NCBI GenBank assembly: GCA_016218905.1
Contig: JACRCS010000531.1
Span: 1-6,988 of the forward strand
Length of the DNA: 6,988 bases
Direction: 5' to 3'
DNA from: Deltaproteobacteria bacterium
GTDB taxonomy: Bacteria; Desulfobacterota_C; Deferrisomatia; Deferrisomatales; JACRMM01
Under the pieces are notes generated by a model that did not search any database, was not told the origin of the DNA, and saw only the letters and a list, made by a program, of their open reading frames with translations. This document shows, in pieces, positions 1-6,064 of this stretch; position 1 is the stretch's first letter, and every line of letters begins with the position of its first letter. A program made the translations under genes and the position numbers.

Positions 1-666
1 CGGCTGGCCCGGCCGGAGCGTTCCGCCGCGGACCCGGCAGAGGAGAACCACCCCACGGTAGGGGTCGTAGTAGGCGTCGAAGATGAGGGCCTGGAGCGGC
101 GCCTCGGGATCGCCGACCGGCGGCGGGAGCTTCGTCACGATCCCCTCGAGCACCTCCTCGATCCCGACGCCCTTCTTCGCCGAGATCGGGATGGCCTCGC
201 TCGCATCGATTCCCAGGTCCTTCTCGATCTCCTCCCGTACGCGGTCGACGTCGGCCGCGGGGAGATCGATCTTGTTGATCACGGGCAGGAGCTCGAGGTC
301 ATGCTCCAGGGCGAGGTAGAGGTTCGCCACCGTCTGGGCCTCGACTCCCTGGGTGGCGTCGACTACGATGATCGCCCCTTCGCAGGCCAGGAGCGATCTT
401 CGAACCTCGTGGGAGAAGTCCACGTGCCCGGGGGTGTCGATGAGGTTGAGCTCGTACTCCTCGCCGTCGCGGGCCCTGTACTGGAGCGAGATCGTGTTGC
501 TCTTGATCGTGATGCCGCGCTCGCGCTCGATGTCCATGGAGTCGAGGATCTGGTCCCGGAACTCGCGGTCCTCGATGGCGCCGCAAGCCTGGATCAGGCG
601 GTCCGCGAGCGTCGACTTGCCGTGGTCGATGTGCGCGATGATGCAGAAGTTACGGACGTTCTTCAT
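1..666 (-). CDS. lepA: Elongation factor 4 (LepA), N-terminal part, cut by window edge
   Basis: LepA/EF4 is a ribosome-associated translational GTPase that acts on stalled or mis-translocated ribosomes and in ribosome assembly. The sequence gives 222 codons from ATG (complement 664-666); the remaining roughly 380 residues of a usual 600 lie beyond the left edge. All GTPase motifs are visible: G1 AHIDHGKST (residues 11-19), G2 RGITI (50-54), G3 DTPGH (77-81), G4 NKID (131-134) and G5 SAK (162-164). The opening [20 protein letters not shown] is typical of LepA rather than EF-G or TypA. The end of the fragment ([16 protein letters not shown]) enters domain II, as expected. A GGGGAG ribosome binding site lies at 671-676, four bases before the ATG. 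The gene lies downstream of the R3H ATPase gene on the same strand, 223 bases away, and probably has its own promoter. Identification is secure. Confidence 0.97.
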   Translation of the reverse strand, partial: MKNVRNFCIIAHIDHGKSTLADRLIQACGAIEDREFRDQILDSMDIERERGITIKSNTISLQYRARDGEEYELNLIDTPGHVDFSHEVRRSLLACEGAIIVVDATQGVEAQTVANLYLALEHDLELLPVINKIDLPAADVDRVREEIEKDLGIDASEAIPISAKKGVGIEEVLEGIVTKLPPPVGDPEAPLQALIFDAYYDPYRGVVLLCRVRGGTLRPGQP

Positions 667-699
667 AGATCTCCCCAGGGTTCGTGATTCCGGTGGAAC

Positions 700-728
700 C
701 TTTTACCCGGAGAGCCCCAGGCTTTCAA
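700..728 (-). promoter_or_regulatory. Candidate sigma-70-type promoter of lepA
   Basis: On the minus strand, TTGAAA (complement 723-728, 5 of 6 to the -35 consensus) is followed by exactly 17 bases and then TAAAAG (complement 700-705, 4 of 6 to the -10 consensus). The predicted transcript start, near 693, gives a leader of about 27 bases that contains the GGGGAG ribosome binding site. The position fits lepA well. It is a pattern match only; high-GC bacteria often have degenerate promoters. Confidence 0.45.
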
Positions 729-749
729 CCGCGATCCGAGGCATCGGGG

Positions 750-877
750 CAATGGGACCGATGGGACGTATGAGACAGGTGGGAAAGCCAACTCCAGGCG
801 GCTACGCCCGGCGAGCTTCCGGGGAGAGGGACCTCTCCTTCACCACATGGTTCCCATGAGTCCCATAGGTCCCATTG
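750..877. repeat. Inverted pair of degenerate 9-bp repeat arrays (REP/MITE-like intergenic element)
   Basis: Positions 750-775 and the reverse complement of 852-877 match at 22 of 26 bases, separated by 76 bases. Each arm is itself a tandem array with 9-bp period. The left arm reads aATGGGACC, gATGGGACg, tATGaGACa, gGTGGGAAa from 751 to 786. The right arm, read on the minus strand from 876 down, gives AATGGGACC, TATGGGACT, CATGGGAAC and then a decayed copy. The best units are outermost on both sides and decay inward. Between the arms is a tight hairpin at 823-838 (GGAGAG, loop GGAC, CTCTCC). The element fills most of the space between the R3H ATPase gene stop and the lepA promoter. Transcribed from either strand it would fold into a long imperfect stem, which could end or protect the ATPase mRNA. 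No open reading frame or transposase is inside. Confidence 0.6.
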
Positions 878-889
878 GGCGATCTGCCC

Positions 890-2407
890 CTACCCCGGGT
901 GGATCACCAGCCGGCGGCCGGGTTCCCGCCCGATGCTCTCGGCCGGGAGCTGGTGGCGGCTGGCGACGAGGTGCTGGAGCTTCCGGAGCGGGGCGCTTCG
1001 GGGGGTGAGCTCGACGGGCACTCCCTCCTCCAGCACGCGGGCCGCGGCGGCCTCGGCCTCTTCCACGGCCTCGGCTGCCTCTTCCTCCTCGAGGCCGCGC
1101 ACGATGTGGAATGCGGACTGGAGGACGCGCCGCATCGGAGCGGTGCCGTTTCGCTTGATCCAGTAGAGCTTGGCGCCGGTCTCCTCGACCAGGCGCTCCA
1201 GGCGGGCGTCGCGGGTGCGGGACTTGAGCGCGAGGATCATGTCCGCCTGCTCGGGCCGGCCCACCGCACGCGCTTCGATGTCGAGCTCGCGGATCACACG
1301 CTCCAGAGAATCGCGGCTGAGGGCGTAGGGGTAGATGCGCGTCGGACCCTTTCGCTCCGGCCCGGCGGCGGGACGGGCCGCCGCGGCGCGGTCCTCCTCC
1401 ACGTGAATCTTCCCCGCCTCGGTCCGAAGGCGCCGCTCGCCCTCCGGATCCTCACCCCGCAGGAGTGCGTCCACCGCGAGGCCCGTGTCCCGGTGTACGA
1501 CGACCTCGTCGTAGCTCGCGATCTCCACGACGATCCCGAAAGTCGGCGGGCCCTTGCGCTCGCTGATGGTCTTCTGGGTGCCCCGGATCCGGGCCTCTTC
1601 GTCGCCCAGGGTCACGGTCTGCACTCCGCCGACGAGGTCGCAGAGGGTCGGGTTCGTGACGAGGTTCTGGAGGGTGTTGCCGTGGGCGGTCCCGACGAGC
1701 TGGACGCCGCGCTCGGCGATCGTGCGGGCGGCCACGGCTTCCGCCAGGGTCCCGATCTCGTCGATGATGACGACCTCCGGCATGTGGTTCTCCACCGCTT
1801 CGATCATCACCGCATGCTGGGAGTCGGGGTGGGGCACCTGCATCCGTCGCGCCTTGCCGATGGCTGGGTGGGGGACGTCTCCGTCGCCGGCGATCTCGTT
1901 GGAGGTGTCGACCACCATGACCCGCTTGTCGAACTCGTCCGCGAGGACGCGGGCGGTCTCTCGGAGCATGGTCGTCTTTCCCACGCCGGGACGGCCGACG
2001 AGGAGGATCCCGCGACCGCTCTCCACGAGGTCGCGGATCAAGTCGATCGTCCCGCGAACGGCCCTCCCGACCCGGAGTGTCAGGCCGACGATCTCTCCAC
2101 GGCGGTTTCGGAGAGCCGAGATGCGGTGAAGCGTGCGCTCGATGCCGGCCCGGTTGTCGGCGCCAAACTCGCCGACCTCCTCCGCCACGTGGTCCAGGTC
2201 GTCACGCGTGACCGGGTCGGGCGAGAGGTCGACCGAGCTCTCCAGGAACCGCGCCTGTGCCGGCCGTCCCAGATCGAGGACGAGCTCGAGGAGGGCATCC
2301 GCCTGCAGCTCCCGGACAAGCCGCTGCAGGTGTGCCGGGAGCGTGGAGACGAGGAGCTCGAGGTCGTCCGGGCCTTCCGTAGAAGGAGTGGAAGTCGTGC
2401 TGCTCAT
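890..2407 (-). CDS. SpoIIIAA-like AAA/RecA-fold ATPase with C-terminal R3H nucleic-acid-binding domain
   Basis: This is a 505-residue cytosolic ATPase (no signal peptide or membrane segment seen) of the SpoIIIAA/Ycf45 type fused to R3H, a single-stranded nucleic-acid-binding domain. The Walker A is GRPGVGKTT (138-146) and the Walker B is VVIIDEIGT (212-220), with a following TAHGNTL (240-246) that resembles the related secretion and pilus ATPases. A low-complexity acidic, alanine-rich stretch, probably helical (about 438-461), precedes the R3H core, where R475 and H479 give the R-x3-H signature. The family is widespread in cyanobacteria, plastids and other bacteria, and its function is unknown. 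No spoIIIAB-AH genes are near, so a sporulation channel role is unlikely. An alternative GTG start at 2425 adds six residues; I prefer the ATG at 2407. Neither has a clear ribosome binding site, and a -10 element lies just upstream of the ATG. The stop is TAG at complement 890-892. Confidence 0.88.
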   Translation of the reverse strand: MSSTTSTPSTEGPDDLELLVSTLPAHLQRLVRELQADALLELVLDLGRPAQARFLESSVDLSPDPVTRDDLDHVAEEVGEFGADNRAGIERTLHRISALRNRRGEIVGLTLRVGRAVRGTIDLIRDLVESGRGILLVGRPGVGKTTMLRETARVLADEFDKRVMVVDTSNEIAGDGDVPHPAIGKARRMQVPHPDSQHAVMIEAVENHMPEVVIIDEIGTLAEAVAARTIAERGVQLVGTAHGNTLQNLVTNPTLCDLVGGVQTVTLGDEEARIRGTQKTISERKGPPTFGIVVEIASYDEVVVHRDTGLAVDALLRGEDPEGERRLRTEAGKIHVEEDRAAAARPAAGPERKGPTRIYPYALSRDSLERVIRELDIEARAVGRPEQADMILALKSRTRDARLERLVEETGAKLYWIKRNGTAPMRRVLQSAFHIVRGLEEEEAAEAVEEAEAAAARVLEEGVPVELTPRSAPLRKLQHLVASRHQLPAESIGREPGRRLVIHPG

Positions 2408-2413
2408 AGCGAC

Positions 2414-2422
2414 AATGTAACA
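2414..2422 (-). promoter_or_regulatory. Extended -10 element, possible leaderless start of the R3H ATPase gene
   Basis: The minus strand carries TGT directly before TACATT (complement 2414-2419), which is an extended -10 (TGn plus a 4-of-6 hexamer). The -35 region is weak. The distance from the hexamer to the ATG at 2407 is six bases, so transcription would begin at or next to the A of the ATG. The missing Shine-Dalgarno sequence agrees with this. It is inference from spacing only, and it would disfavour the upstream GTG start. Confidence 0.35.
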
Positions 2423-2526
2423 CACGGGAACCGGGCGGCGCAGCTTCCGCCCCGCAACGGCCGGCCGGCTTGCGCCTTCCGGGGGAGGGTGTCATCCTTA
2501 CGCCCCCAGAGCTCAAGCCAACCCGC

Positions 2527-2532
2527 AAGGAG
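2527..2532 (+). promoter_or_regulatory. Ribosome binding site that decides the rubredoxin start
   Basis: AAGGAG lies one base before the ATG at 2534 but seven bases before the in-frame ATG at 2540. The second spacing is optimal, so translation should begin at 2540 (MSKYQC) rather than 2534 (MRMSKYQC). Confidence 0.75.
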
Positions 2533-2539
2533 TATGAGA

Positions 2540-2698
2540 ATGAGCAAGTACCAGTGCACCGTCTGCGGCTACATCTACGATCCGGCCAAGGGCGACTCGG
2601 AGGGCGGGATCGGTCCGGGAACTTCCTTCGAAGACCTTCCCGACGACTGGACCTGTCCGGACTGCGGAGCGGAGAAGTCGGCGTTCGAGCCGCTGTGA
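2540..2698 (+). CDS. Rubredoxin
   Basis: This is a small cytosolic one-electron carrier with a single iron bound by four cysteines. The 52-residue product has the complete signature: C6-T-V-C9-G and C39-P-D-C42-G, with the conserved aromatic and glycine framework Y11, Y13, D14, P15, G18, P26, G27, F30, L33, P34 and W37. Length and motif order match stand-alone rubredoxins exactly. The reading frame stays open far upstream over the antisense strand of the R3H ATPase gene, which is a high-GC artefact. A well-placed AAGGAG fixes the start at 2540. It is divergent from the ATPase gene (132 bases between starts) and lies 34 bases upstream of ispE, so it may be the first gene of that cluster. Rubredoxins commonly donate electrons to oxygen- or peroxide-reducing enzymes such as rubrerythrin and rubredoxin:oxygen oxidoreductase. 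No such partner is in the window. Confidence 0.96.
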   Translation: MSKYQCTVCGYIYDPAKGDSEGGIGPGTSFEDLPDDWTCPDCGAEKSAFEPL

Positions 2699-2732
2699 CG
2701 GCTGGAGGTCGCGACTTCGGGAGATACGGCAG

Positions 2733-3617
2733 ATGCTCTCAGTGAGGCTCCGCGCTCCGGCCAAAGTGAACCTGTACCTCGAGGTCTGCGGGAAGAGGCC
2801 CGACGGGTACCACGACCTGCGGATGCTGCTGGCGCCCGTAAGCCTCTTCGACGAGCTCTCCGTCGAGTCCCTCGAAGAGCCGGGCCGCATCGAGCTCCTG
2901 GCCGGAGACGGCGCTCCCGCGGGCGCGCCGGAGGAGAACCTCTGCCATCGGGCCGCGAAATACTACCTGAAGCGCGCGGGAGTCCAGGCAGGAGCGAGGA
3001 TCCGCCTCGAGAAGCGGATCCCCGCCGGCGCCGGCCTCGGCGGGGGCTCGAGCGACGCGGCGGTGACGATCCTCGGGCTCGAGCGCCTCTTCGGCCGGGA
3101 ACTCTCGGCGGAGGACCGGGCCGCGGCCGCTTTCGAGGTGGGCGCCGACGTGCCCTTCTTCTTCGCGCGCTCCGCAGCCTGGGTCGAGGGCATCGGCGAG
3201 AGGGTCGTGCCTTTCCCTGCGCTCCCGGCGCTCTGGCTCCTCCTCGTCTACCCGGGCGCCTTTCTCTCCACGGGCGCGGTCTTCTCAGCGCTCACAATGG
3301 AGTTGACAACCCCCAAGCCTGCTCCTACCATGCAACTTTTTGATTTCGGAGGTGTCTCCGCGGGGCTCAGGAACGACCTGCAACCGGCGGCCGTGCAGCT
3401 CGAGCCTGCGGTGGGCGAGGCCTTGAGCGCGCTAGGGAGAGTCGGGGCGGCCGGGACCCTCATGTCGGGGTCGGGCTCCTCGGCGTTTGGTCTTTTTCCC
3501 GACGAAGAGAGCGCGCGCGCGGCTCACGATGCCGTTTCGATGGACTGGAGCGCGCGGGGCTGGCTCGTCGAGGTGGTTCGAACCCTGCCGCCCGGGAGCT
3601 TTCCCTTCCTCTCTTGA
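2733..3617 (+). CDS. ispE: 4-diphosphocytidyl-2-C-methyl-D-erythritol kinase (IspE)
   Basis: IspE is a GHMP-family kinase that phosphorylates the 2-hydroxyl of CDP-methylerythritol with ATP, the fourth enzyme of the MEP (non-mevalonate) isoprenoid pathway. The 294-residue length is normal. The conserved opening APAKVNLYLEV contains the catalytic lysine K11, and RPDGYHDL follows at 22-29. The ATP-binding GHMP motif PAGAGLGGGSSDAA spans 97-110. GADVPFF (137-143) carries the catalytic aspartate D139, and the C-terminal glycine-rich motif MSGSGSSAFGLF lies at 244-255. A ribosome binding site GGGAG (2719-2723) sits nine bases before the ATG. The tRNA-Gln gene begins 31 bases after the stop. A short patch around codons 187-206 is clearly less GC-rich than the rest and holds a promoter-like sequence. 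Identification is secure. Confidence 0.97.
   Translation: MLSVRLRAPAKVNLYLEVCGKRPDGYHDLRMLLAPVSLFDELSVESLEEPGRIELLAGDGAPAGAPEENLCHRAAKYYLKRAGVQAGARIRLEKRIPAGAGLGGGSSDAAVTILGLERLFGRELSAEDRAAAAFEVGADVPFFFARSAAWVEGIGERVVPFPALPALWLLLVYPGAFLSTGAVFSALTMELTTPKPAPTMQLFDFGGVSAGLRNDLQPAAVQLEPAVGEALSALGRVGAAGTLMSGSGSSAFGLFPDEESARAAHDAVSMDWSARGWLVEVVRTLPPGSFPFLS
3303..3331 (+). promoter_or_regulatory. Candidate internal promoter inside ispE, facing tRNA-Gln and prs
   Basis: A perfect -35 hexamer TTGACA (3303-3308) is followed by 17 bases and TACCAT (3326-3331, 4 of 6 to the -10). It lies in a locally AT-enriched patch within ispE. Transcription would start near 3338 and run through the rest of ispE into tRNA-Gln and prs. 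The hexamers also encode ordinary IspE residues, so chance is possible. Confidence 0.35.
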
Positions 3618-3620
3618 TCT

Positions 3621-3634
3621 TCCCCGAAAGGGGA
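3621..3634 (+). other. Short stem-loop with GAAA tetraloop between ispE and tRNA-Gln
   Basis: TCCCC, loop GAAA, GGGGA form a 5-bp stem closed by a GNRA tetraloop, four bases after the ispE stop and 14 bases before the tRNA. No T-run follows, so it is not a standard terminator. It could protect the ispE 3' end after the tRNA is cut out of a shared transcript. The rest of the 31-base gap shows nothing recognisable. Confidence 0.4.
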
Positions 3635-3648
3635 CGCGGCTCTCGCGC

Positions 3649-3723
3649 TGGGGCGTCGACAAGCGGTAAGTCACTGGATTTTGATTCCAGGAATCGGAGG
3701 TTCGAATCCTCCCGCCCCAGCCA
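3649..3723 (+). tRNA. tRNA-Gln (anticodon UUG)
   Basis: This is a complete 75-base cloverleaf with encoded CCA. The acceptor stem is TGGGGCG (3649-3655) paired with CGCCCCA (3713-3719). The anticodon stem is CTGGA/TCCAG around loop TTTTGAT, with anticodon TTG at 3681-3683. The T arm is GGAGG-TTCGAAT-CCTCC (3696-3712). G3720 is the discriminator base and CCA is 3721-3723. The weak U1-A72 pair, G73 and the U35 anticodon are the known glutaminyl-tRNA identity elements, and the sequence closely resembles E. coli tRNA-Gln. Placement between ispE and prs matches the order in many proteobacteria, and the tRNA is probably released from an ispE-prs transcript by RNase P and 3' processing. Confidence 0.97.
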
Positions 3724-3753
3724 TTCGAGCAACCTAGCGGGCCGCCCCCGAGC

Positions 3754-3799
3754 GACGGGAGCGGACGCGGGCGGAGCGGCGTTCGAAGTCCTTCCCGTC
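3754..3799 (+). other. Possible stem in the prs leader
   Basis: GACGGGA (3754-3760) is perfectly complementary to TCCCGTC (3793-3799) across a 32-base loop, in the 115-base gap between tRNA-Gln and prs. No T-run follows, so termination is doubtful. The gap shows no clear sigma-70 promoter and no known riboswitch. With this GC content a 7-bp match may be chance. Confidence 0.2.
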
Positions 3800-3838
3800 T
3801 CTTGAAATGGCCCATTCGGCTTGGGGAGTCCGACACCC

Positions 3839-4780
3839 ATGGACAACGTTCGGATCTTCACCGGTAACGCGAATCGTCCGTTGGCGGAGGCTATCTGCAC
3901 CCAACTGGGGTTGCCCCTCGGGCAGGCCGTGGTGAAGACGTTCAGCGACGGCGAGATTGCCGTGGAGATCCAGGAGAGCGTCCGGGGCTGGGACGTCTTC
4001 GTCGTCCAATCTTCCTGCCCCCCGGTGAACGACCACCTGATGGAACTGCTCATCATGATCGACGCGCTCAAGCGGGCGAGCGCGAACTCCATATCGGCGG
4101 TCATCCCGTACTACGGCTATGCGCGCCAGGACCGGAAGGTCAACCCGCGCGTGCCGATCACCTCGAAGCTCGTGGCCGACCTGATCACCGTCGCTGGTGC
4201 CGACCGGGTGCTCACCGTCGACCTCCACGCCGGCCAGATCCAGGGGTTCTTCGACATTCCCGTCGACAACCTCTTCGCTGCTCCCGTCCTCGTCGAGCAG
4301 ATCCGAAAACGTTTTCCCGGCGACGACCTCGTGGTCGTGAGCCCCGATGCGGGCGGGGTGGAGCGGGCCCGGTCGCTTGCGAAGCGTCTCGACGCCAGTC
4401 TCGCCATCATCGACAAGCGCCGCGAGAAGGCCAACGTGAGCGAAGTGATGCACATCATCGGCGACGTCGAGGGCAAGGATGCCATGCTCCTCGACGACAT
4501 GGTCGACACGGCCGGGACGCTCGCCAACGCGGCGCGAGCGCTTCGCGACAAGGGCGCGCGGCGGGTCTATGCGGCTTGCACGCACGCGATCCTCTCCGGG
4601 CCGGCCGTGCAGCGGCTCGTGGAGTCCCCGCTGGAGGAGTTGATCGCGACGGACACGGTGCCGCTGGCCAAAGAGGCGCGGGAGTGCGGAAAGATCCGAA
4701 TCCTTTCCGTCGCTCCGCTGCTCGCCGAAGCGATCCGGCGAATCACCGAGTGCGGCTCGGTGAGCTCGCTCTTTACCTAG
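3839..4780 (+). CDS. prs: Ribose-phosphate pyrophosphokinase (PRPP synthase)
   Basis: Prs makes 5-phosphoribosyl 1-diphosphate from ribose 5-phosphate and ATP, feeding purine, pyrimidine, histidine, tryptophan and NAD synthesis. The 313-residue product has the usual class I length. Visible motifs are the ATP-binding [10 protein letters not shown] (35-44), YGYARQDRK (92-100) with the catalytic-loop residues, [12 protein letters not shown] (127-138, with the metal-binding H130), VSPDAGG (167-173), the flexible-loop K193-R194-R195 and the ribose-5-phosphate loop DDMVDTAGT (219-227). An in-frame TTG at 3821 would add six residues. I chose the ATG at 3839 because the protein then begins like other Prs proteins and GGGGAG (3823-3828) lies ten bases upstream; the TTG would be inside that site. 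It sits between tRNA-Gln and rplY, a conserved arrangement. Identification is secure. Confidence 0.97.
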   Translation: MDNVRIFTGNANRPLAEAICTQLGLPLGQAVVKTFSDGEIAVEIQESVRGWDVFVVQSSCPPVNDHLMELLIMIDALKRASANSISAVIPYYGYARQDRKVNPRVPITSKLVADLITVAGADRVLTVDLHAGQIQGFFDIPVDNLFAAPVLVEQIRKRFPGDDLVVVSPDAGGVERARSLAKRLDASLAIIDKRREKANVSEVMHIIGDVEGKDAMLLDDMVDTAGTLANAARALRDKGARRVYAACTHAILSGPAVQRLVESPLEELIATDTVPLAKEARECGKIRILSVAPLLAEAIRRITECGSVSSLFT

Positions 4781-4802
4781 AAATCAGCCGGTCAGCGGTT
4801 GC

Positions 4803-4834
4803 CGACGAGAGTCGAAGCAGCCGGCCCGGCGGCT
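4803..4834 (+). promoter_or_regulatory. Two consecutive small hairpins in the rplY leader
   Basis: In the 89-base gap between prs and rplY, CGAC-GAGA-GTCG (4803-4814) forms a 4-bp stem with a GNRA tetraloop. Five bases later AGCCG/CGGCT (4819-4823 and 4830-4834) forms a second stem with a six-base loop. They end 19 bases before the AAGGAG of rplY. No T-run follows. They could be an mRNA leader structure or a processing site; chance cannot be excluded at this GC content. Confidence 0.3.
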
Positions 4835-4869
4835 ACGCTTCCGAAGAGAGCCAAAGGAGAGGAATCGAG

Positions 4870-5481
4870 ATGCACACCGAAGTCGAATTCGCCGTCGAAC
4901 CCAAGCCGGCGGCCGGCAAGGGGGCGGCCCGAAAGCTGCGCGCCCAGGGAAAGGTGCCCGGGATCGTCTACGGACCGGGCATGCAGCCGGTCATGATCTC
5001 CTTCACGGAGAAGGACCTGGTCAAGGCGCTGTCCACCTCCGCGGCCCGAAACGTCTTTCTTCGGGTTCGCGCCTCCGGTCACGACCTGGACGGCTCCCGC
5101 CTCATCATCAAGGACCTTCAGGTCCACCCGGTCCGGCGCGCCTTCGTCCACGTGGACTTCTATAAGCCGGATCCCACGAAGATGATCCACGCCAGCGTGC
5201 CCATGCGGATCGAGGGCACCGCGGCCGGCGTCAAGCTGGGAGGCATCCTCCAGGTGACCCTGCGCGAGGTCGTCGTCGCCTGTCTTCCGGACCAGCTTCC
5301 GGAGGCGATCGCCGTGGACGTCACCGAGCTGCGTCCGGGCCACTCGATTCACGTGGGCGACCTCACGCCTCCCGAGGGCGTGAGGATCCTCACCGACTCG
5401 AGGCTGTCGGTCTGTGCGGTCATCGGGGCTTCCGGGTACGAAGAGGGCGGGGAAGCCGCGGCGGGACCGGCCGCCGAGTAG
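4870..5481 (+). CDS. rplY: Large-subunit ribosomal protein L25, long CTC/TL5-type form
   Basis: L25 binds 5S rRNA (loop E) in the 50S central protuberance. This 203-residue protein is the two-domain TL5/CTC form, not the short form of about 94 residues found in E. coli. Domain 1, the RNA-binding L25 fold, spans roughly residues 1-98, with GAARKLRAQGKVPGIVYG (18-35) and KDLQVHPVRRAFVHVDFY (81-98). Domain 2 (about 99-190) is the TL5 C-terminal beta domain, and a short acidic, Ala/Gly-rich tail ends the protein. The frame is open well upstream over the end of prs. The ATG at 4870 is chosen because it gives the family N-terminus and follows AAGGAG (4854-4859) by ten bases. The TAG stop (5479-5481) is in the same reading frame as pth, with only a few sense codons between. 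Confidence 0.95.
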   Translation: MHTEVEFAVEPKPAAGKGAARKLRAQGKVPGIVYGPGMQPVMISFTEKDLVKALSTSAARNVFLRVRASGHDLDGSRLIIKDLQVHPVRRAFVHVDFYKPDPTKMIHASVPMRIEGTAAGVKLGGILQVTLREVVVACLPDQLPEAIAVDVTELRPGHSIHVGDLTPPEGVRILTDSRLSVCAVIGASGYEEGGEAAAGPAAE

Positions 5482-5505
5482 CCGAAGATCGTCATCCGAC
5501 TGGTC

Positions 5506-6054
5506 GTGGGACTGGGCAATCCCGGTCCCCGGTACGCGGAGACCCGGCACAACGTCGGCTTTCGCACGGCCGACGAGCTCGCACGGCGCTCCGGGCGCAC
5601 GGGCTGGAGGGCCGTGGCAGGGAGCTCGGCGGTCGAAGCCGAGCTCGGCAGCGCGGCCGTCTTGATCGCGAAGCCCCAGACCTTCATGAATCGCAGCGGG
5701 AGGGCGGTCGCGGAGCTTCTCGGCCTCCAAGGCCTCGAGCCGTCCGAGATGATCGTCATCCACGACGATCTCGATCTTCCCTTCGGCCGGATCCGCCTGC
5801 GGCCCGGAGGGGGACATGGAGGGCACAACGGCCTGCGTTCGATCGTGGAGACGCTGGGGACGGGAGACTTCGCGCGGGTAAAGATCGGGATCGGTCGCCC
5901 GGAACGGCGAGAGGACGTCGTGGAGTACGTCCTCTCGCGCTTCGATTCCGAGCAGGAACGCGTGCTCGGCGAGGTGGTCGAACGGGCCGCTTCCGCCGTG
6001 GAGGCGGTCCTCCGTGAGGGCATCGGCCCGGCCATGAATCAGTTCAACGCGTAG
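5506..6054 (+). CDS. pth: Peptidyl-tRNA hydrolase (Pth1 family), start codon uncertain
   Basis: Pth cleaves the ester bond of peptidyl-tRNAs that drop off the ribosome, recycling tRNA in the cytosol. Counting from the GTG at 5506 (182 residues), the key residues are N5, catalytic H15 in TRHN, N62 in PQTFMN, D87 in HDDLDLP and N108 in GGGHGGHNGL. These correspond to E. coli N10, H20, N68, D93 and N114. The start is a problem. The codons before GTG read IVIRLV, which continue the first beta strand and align residue for residue with E. coli MTIKLI. The residue matching the initiator methionine is ATC at 5488-5490. Only CTG (5500) and GTG (5506) are conventional or near-conventional starts after the rplY stop, and no strong ribosome binding site is visible. 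GTG is given here as the nearest ordinary start but would lose part of the strand. Function is secure; the start is not. Confidence 0.93.
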   Translation: MGLGNPGPRYAETRHNVGFRTADELARRSGRTGWRAVAGSSAVEAELGSAAVLIAKPQTFMNRSGRAVAELLGLQGLEPSEMIVIHDDLDLPFGRIRLRPGGGHGGHNGLRSIVETLGTGDFARVKIGIGRPERREDVVEYVLSRFDSEQERVLGEVVERAASAVEAVLREGIGPAMNQFNA

Positions 6055-6064
6055 GCCCCCCGCC

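Noticed and set aside
890..2407. Calling the ATPase a sporulation protein
   Set aside because: Similarity covers the ATPase core only; the R3H fusion and lack of spoIIIA neighbours point to the Ycf45-like branch.
875..2539. Long open frame upstream of and continuous with rubredoxin, as if a 607-residue protein
   Set aside because: It is the antisense of the R3H ATPase gene, kept open by high GC. Only the last 52 codons look like a protein family, and a good ribosome binding site fixes the rubredoxin start at 2540.
3576..3787. Three copies of GTTCGAA (3576, 3700, 3781), suggesting tRNA remnants or an attachment site
   Set aside because: The middle copy is the normal tRNA T loop, the first encodes IspE residues and lacks a paired T stem, and no longer repeat of the tRNA 3' end or integrase gene is present.
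3724..3838. Riboswitch or intrinsic terminator in the prs leader
   Set aside because: Only a 7-bp stem with a 32-base loop and no T-run; no recognisable purine or PRPP aptamer.
797..4838. Shared 11-mer GGCGGCTACGC at 797-807 and 4828-4838
   Set aside because: Flanks do not match; at this GC content an 11-base GC-rich match within 7 kb can arise by chance.
4576..4869. N-terminal extension of L25 overlapping the end of prs
   Set aside because: Overlaps confirmed prs coding sequence in another frame; the ATG at 4870 has a ribosome binding site and begins at the normal L25 N-terminus.
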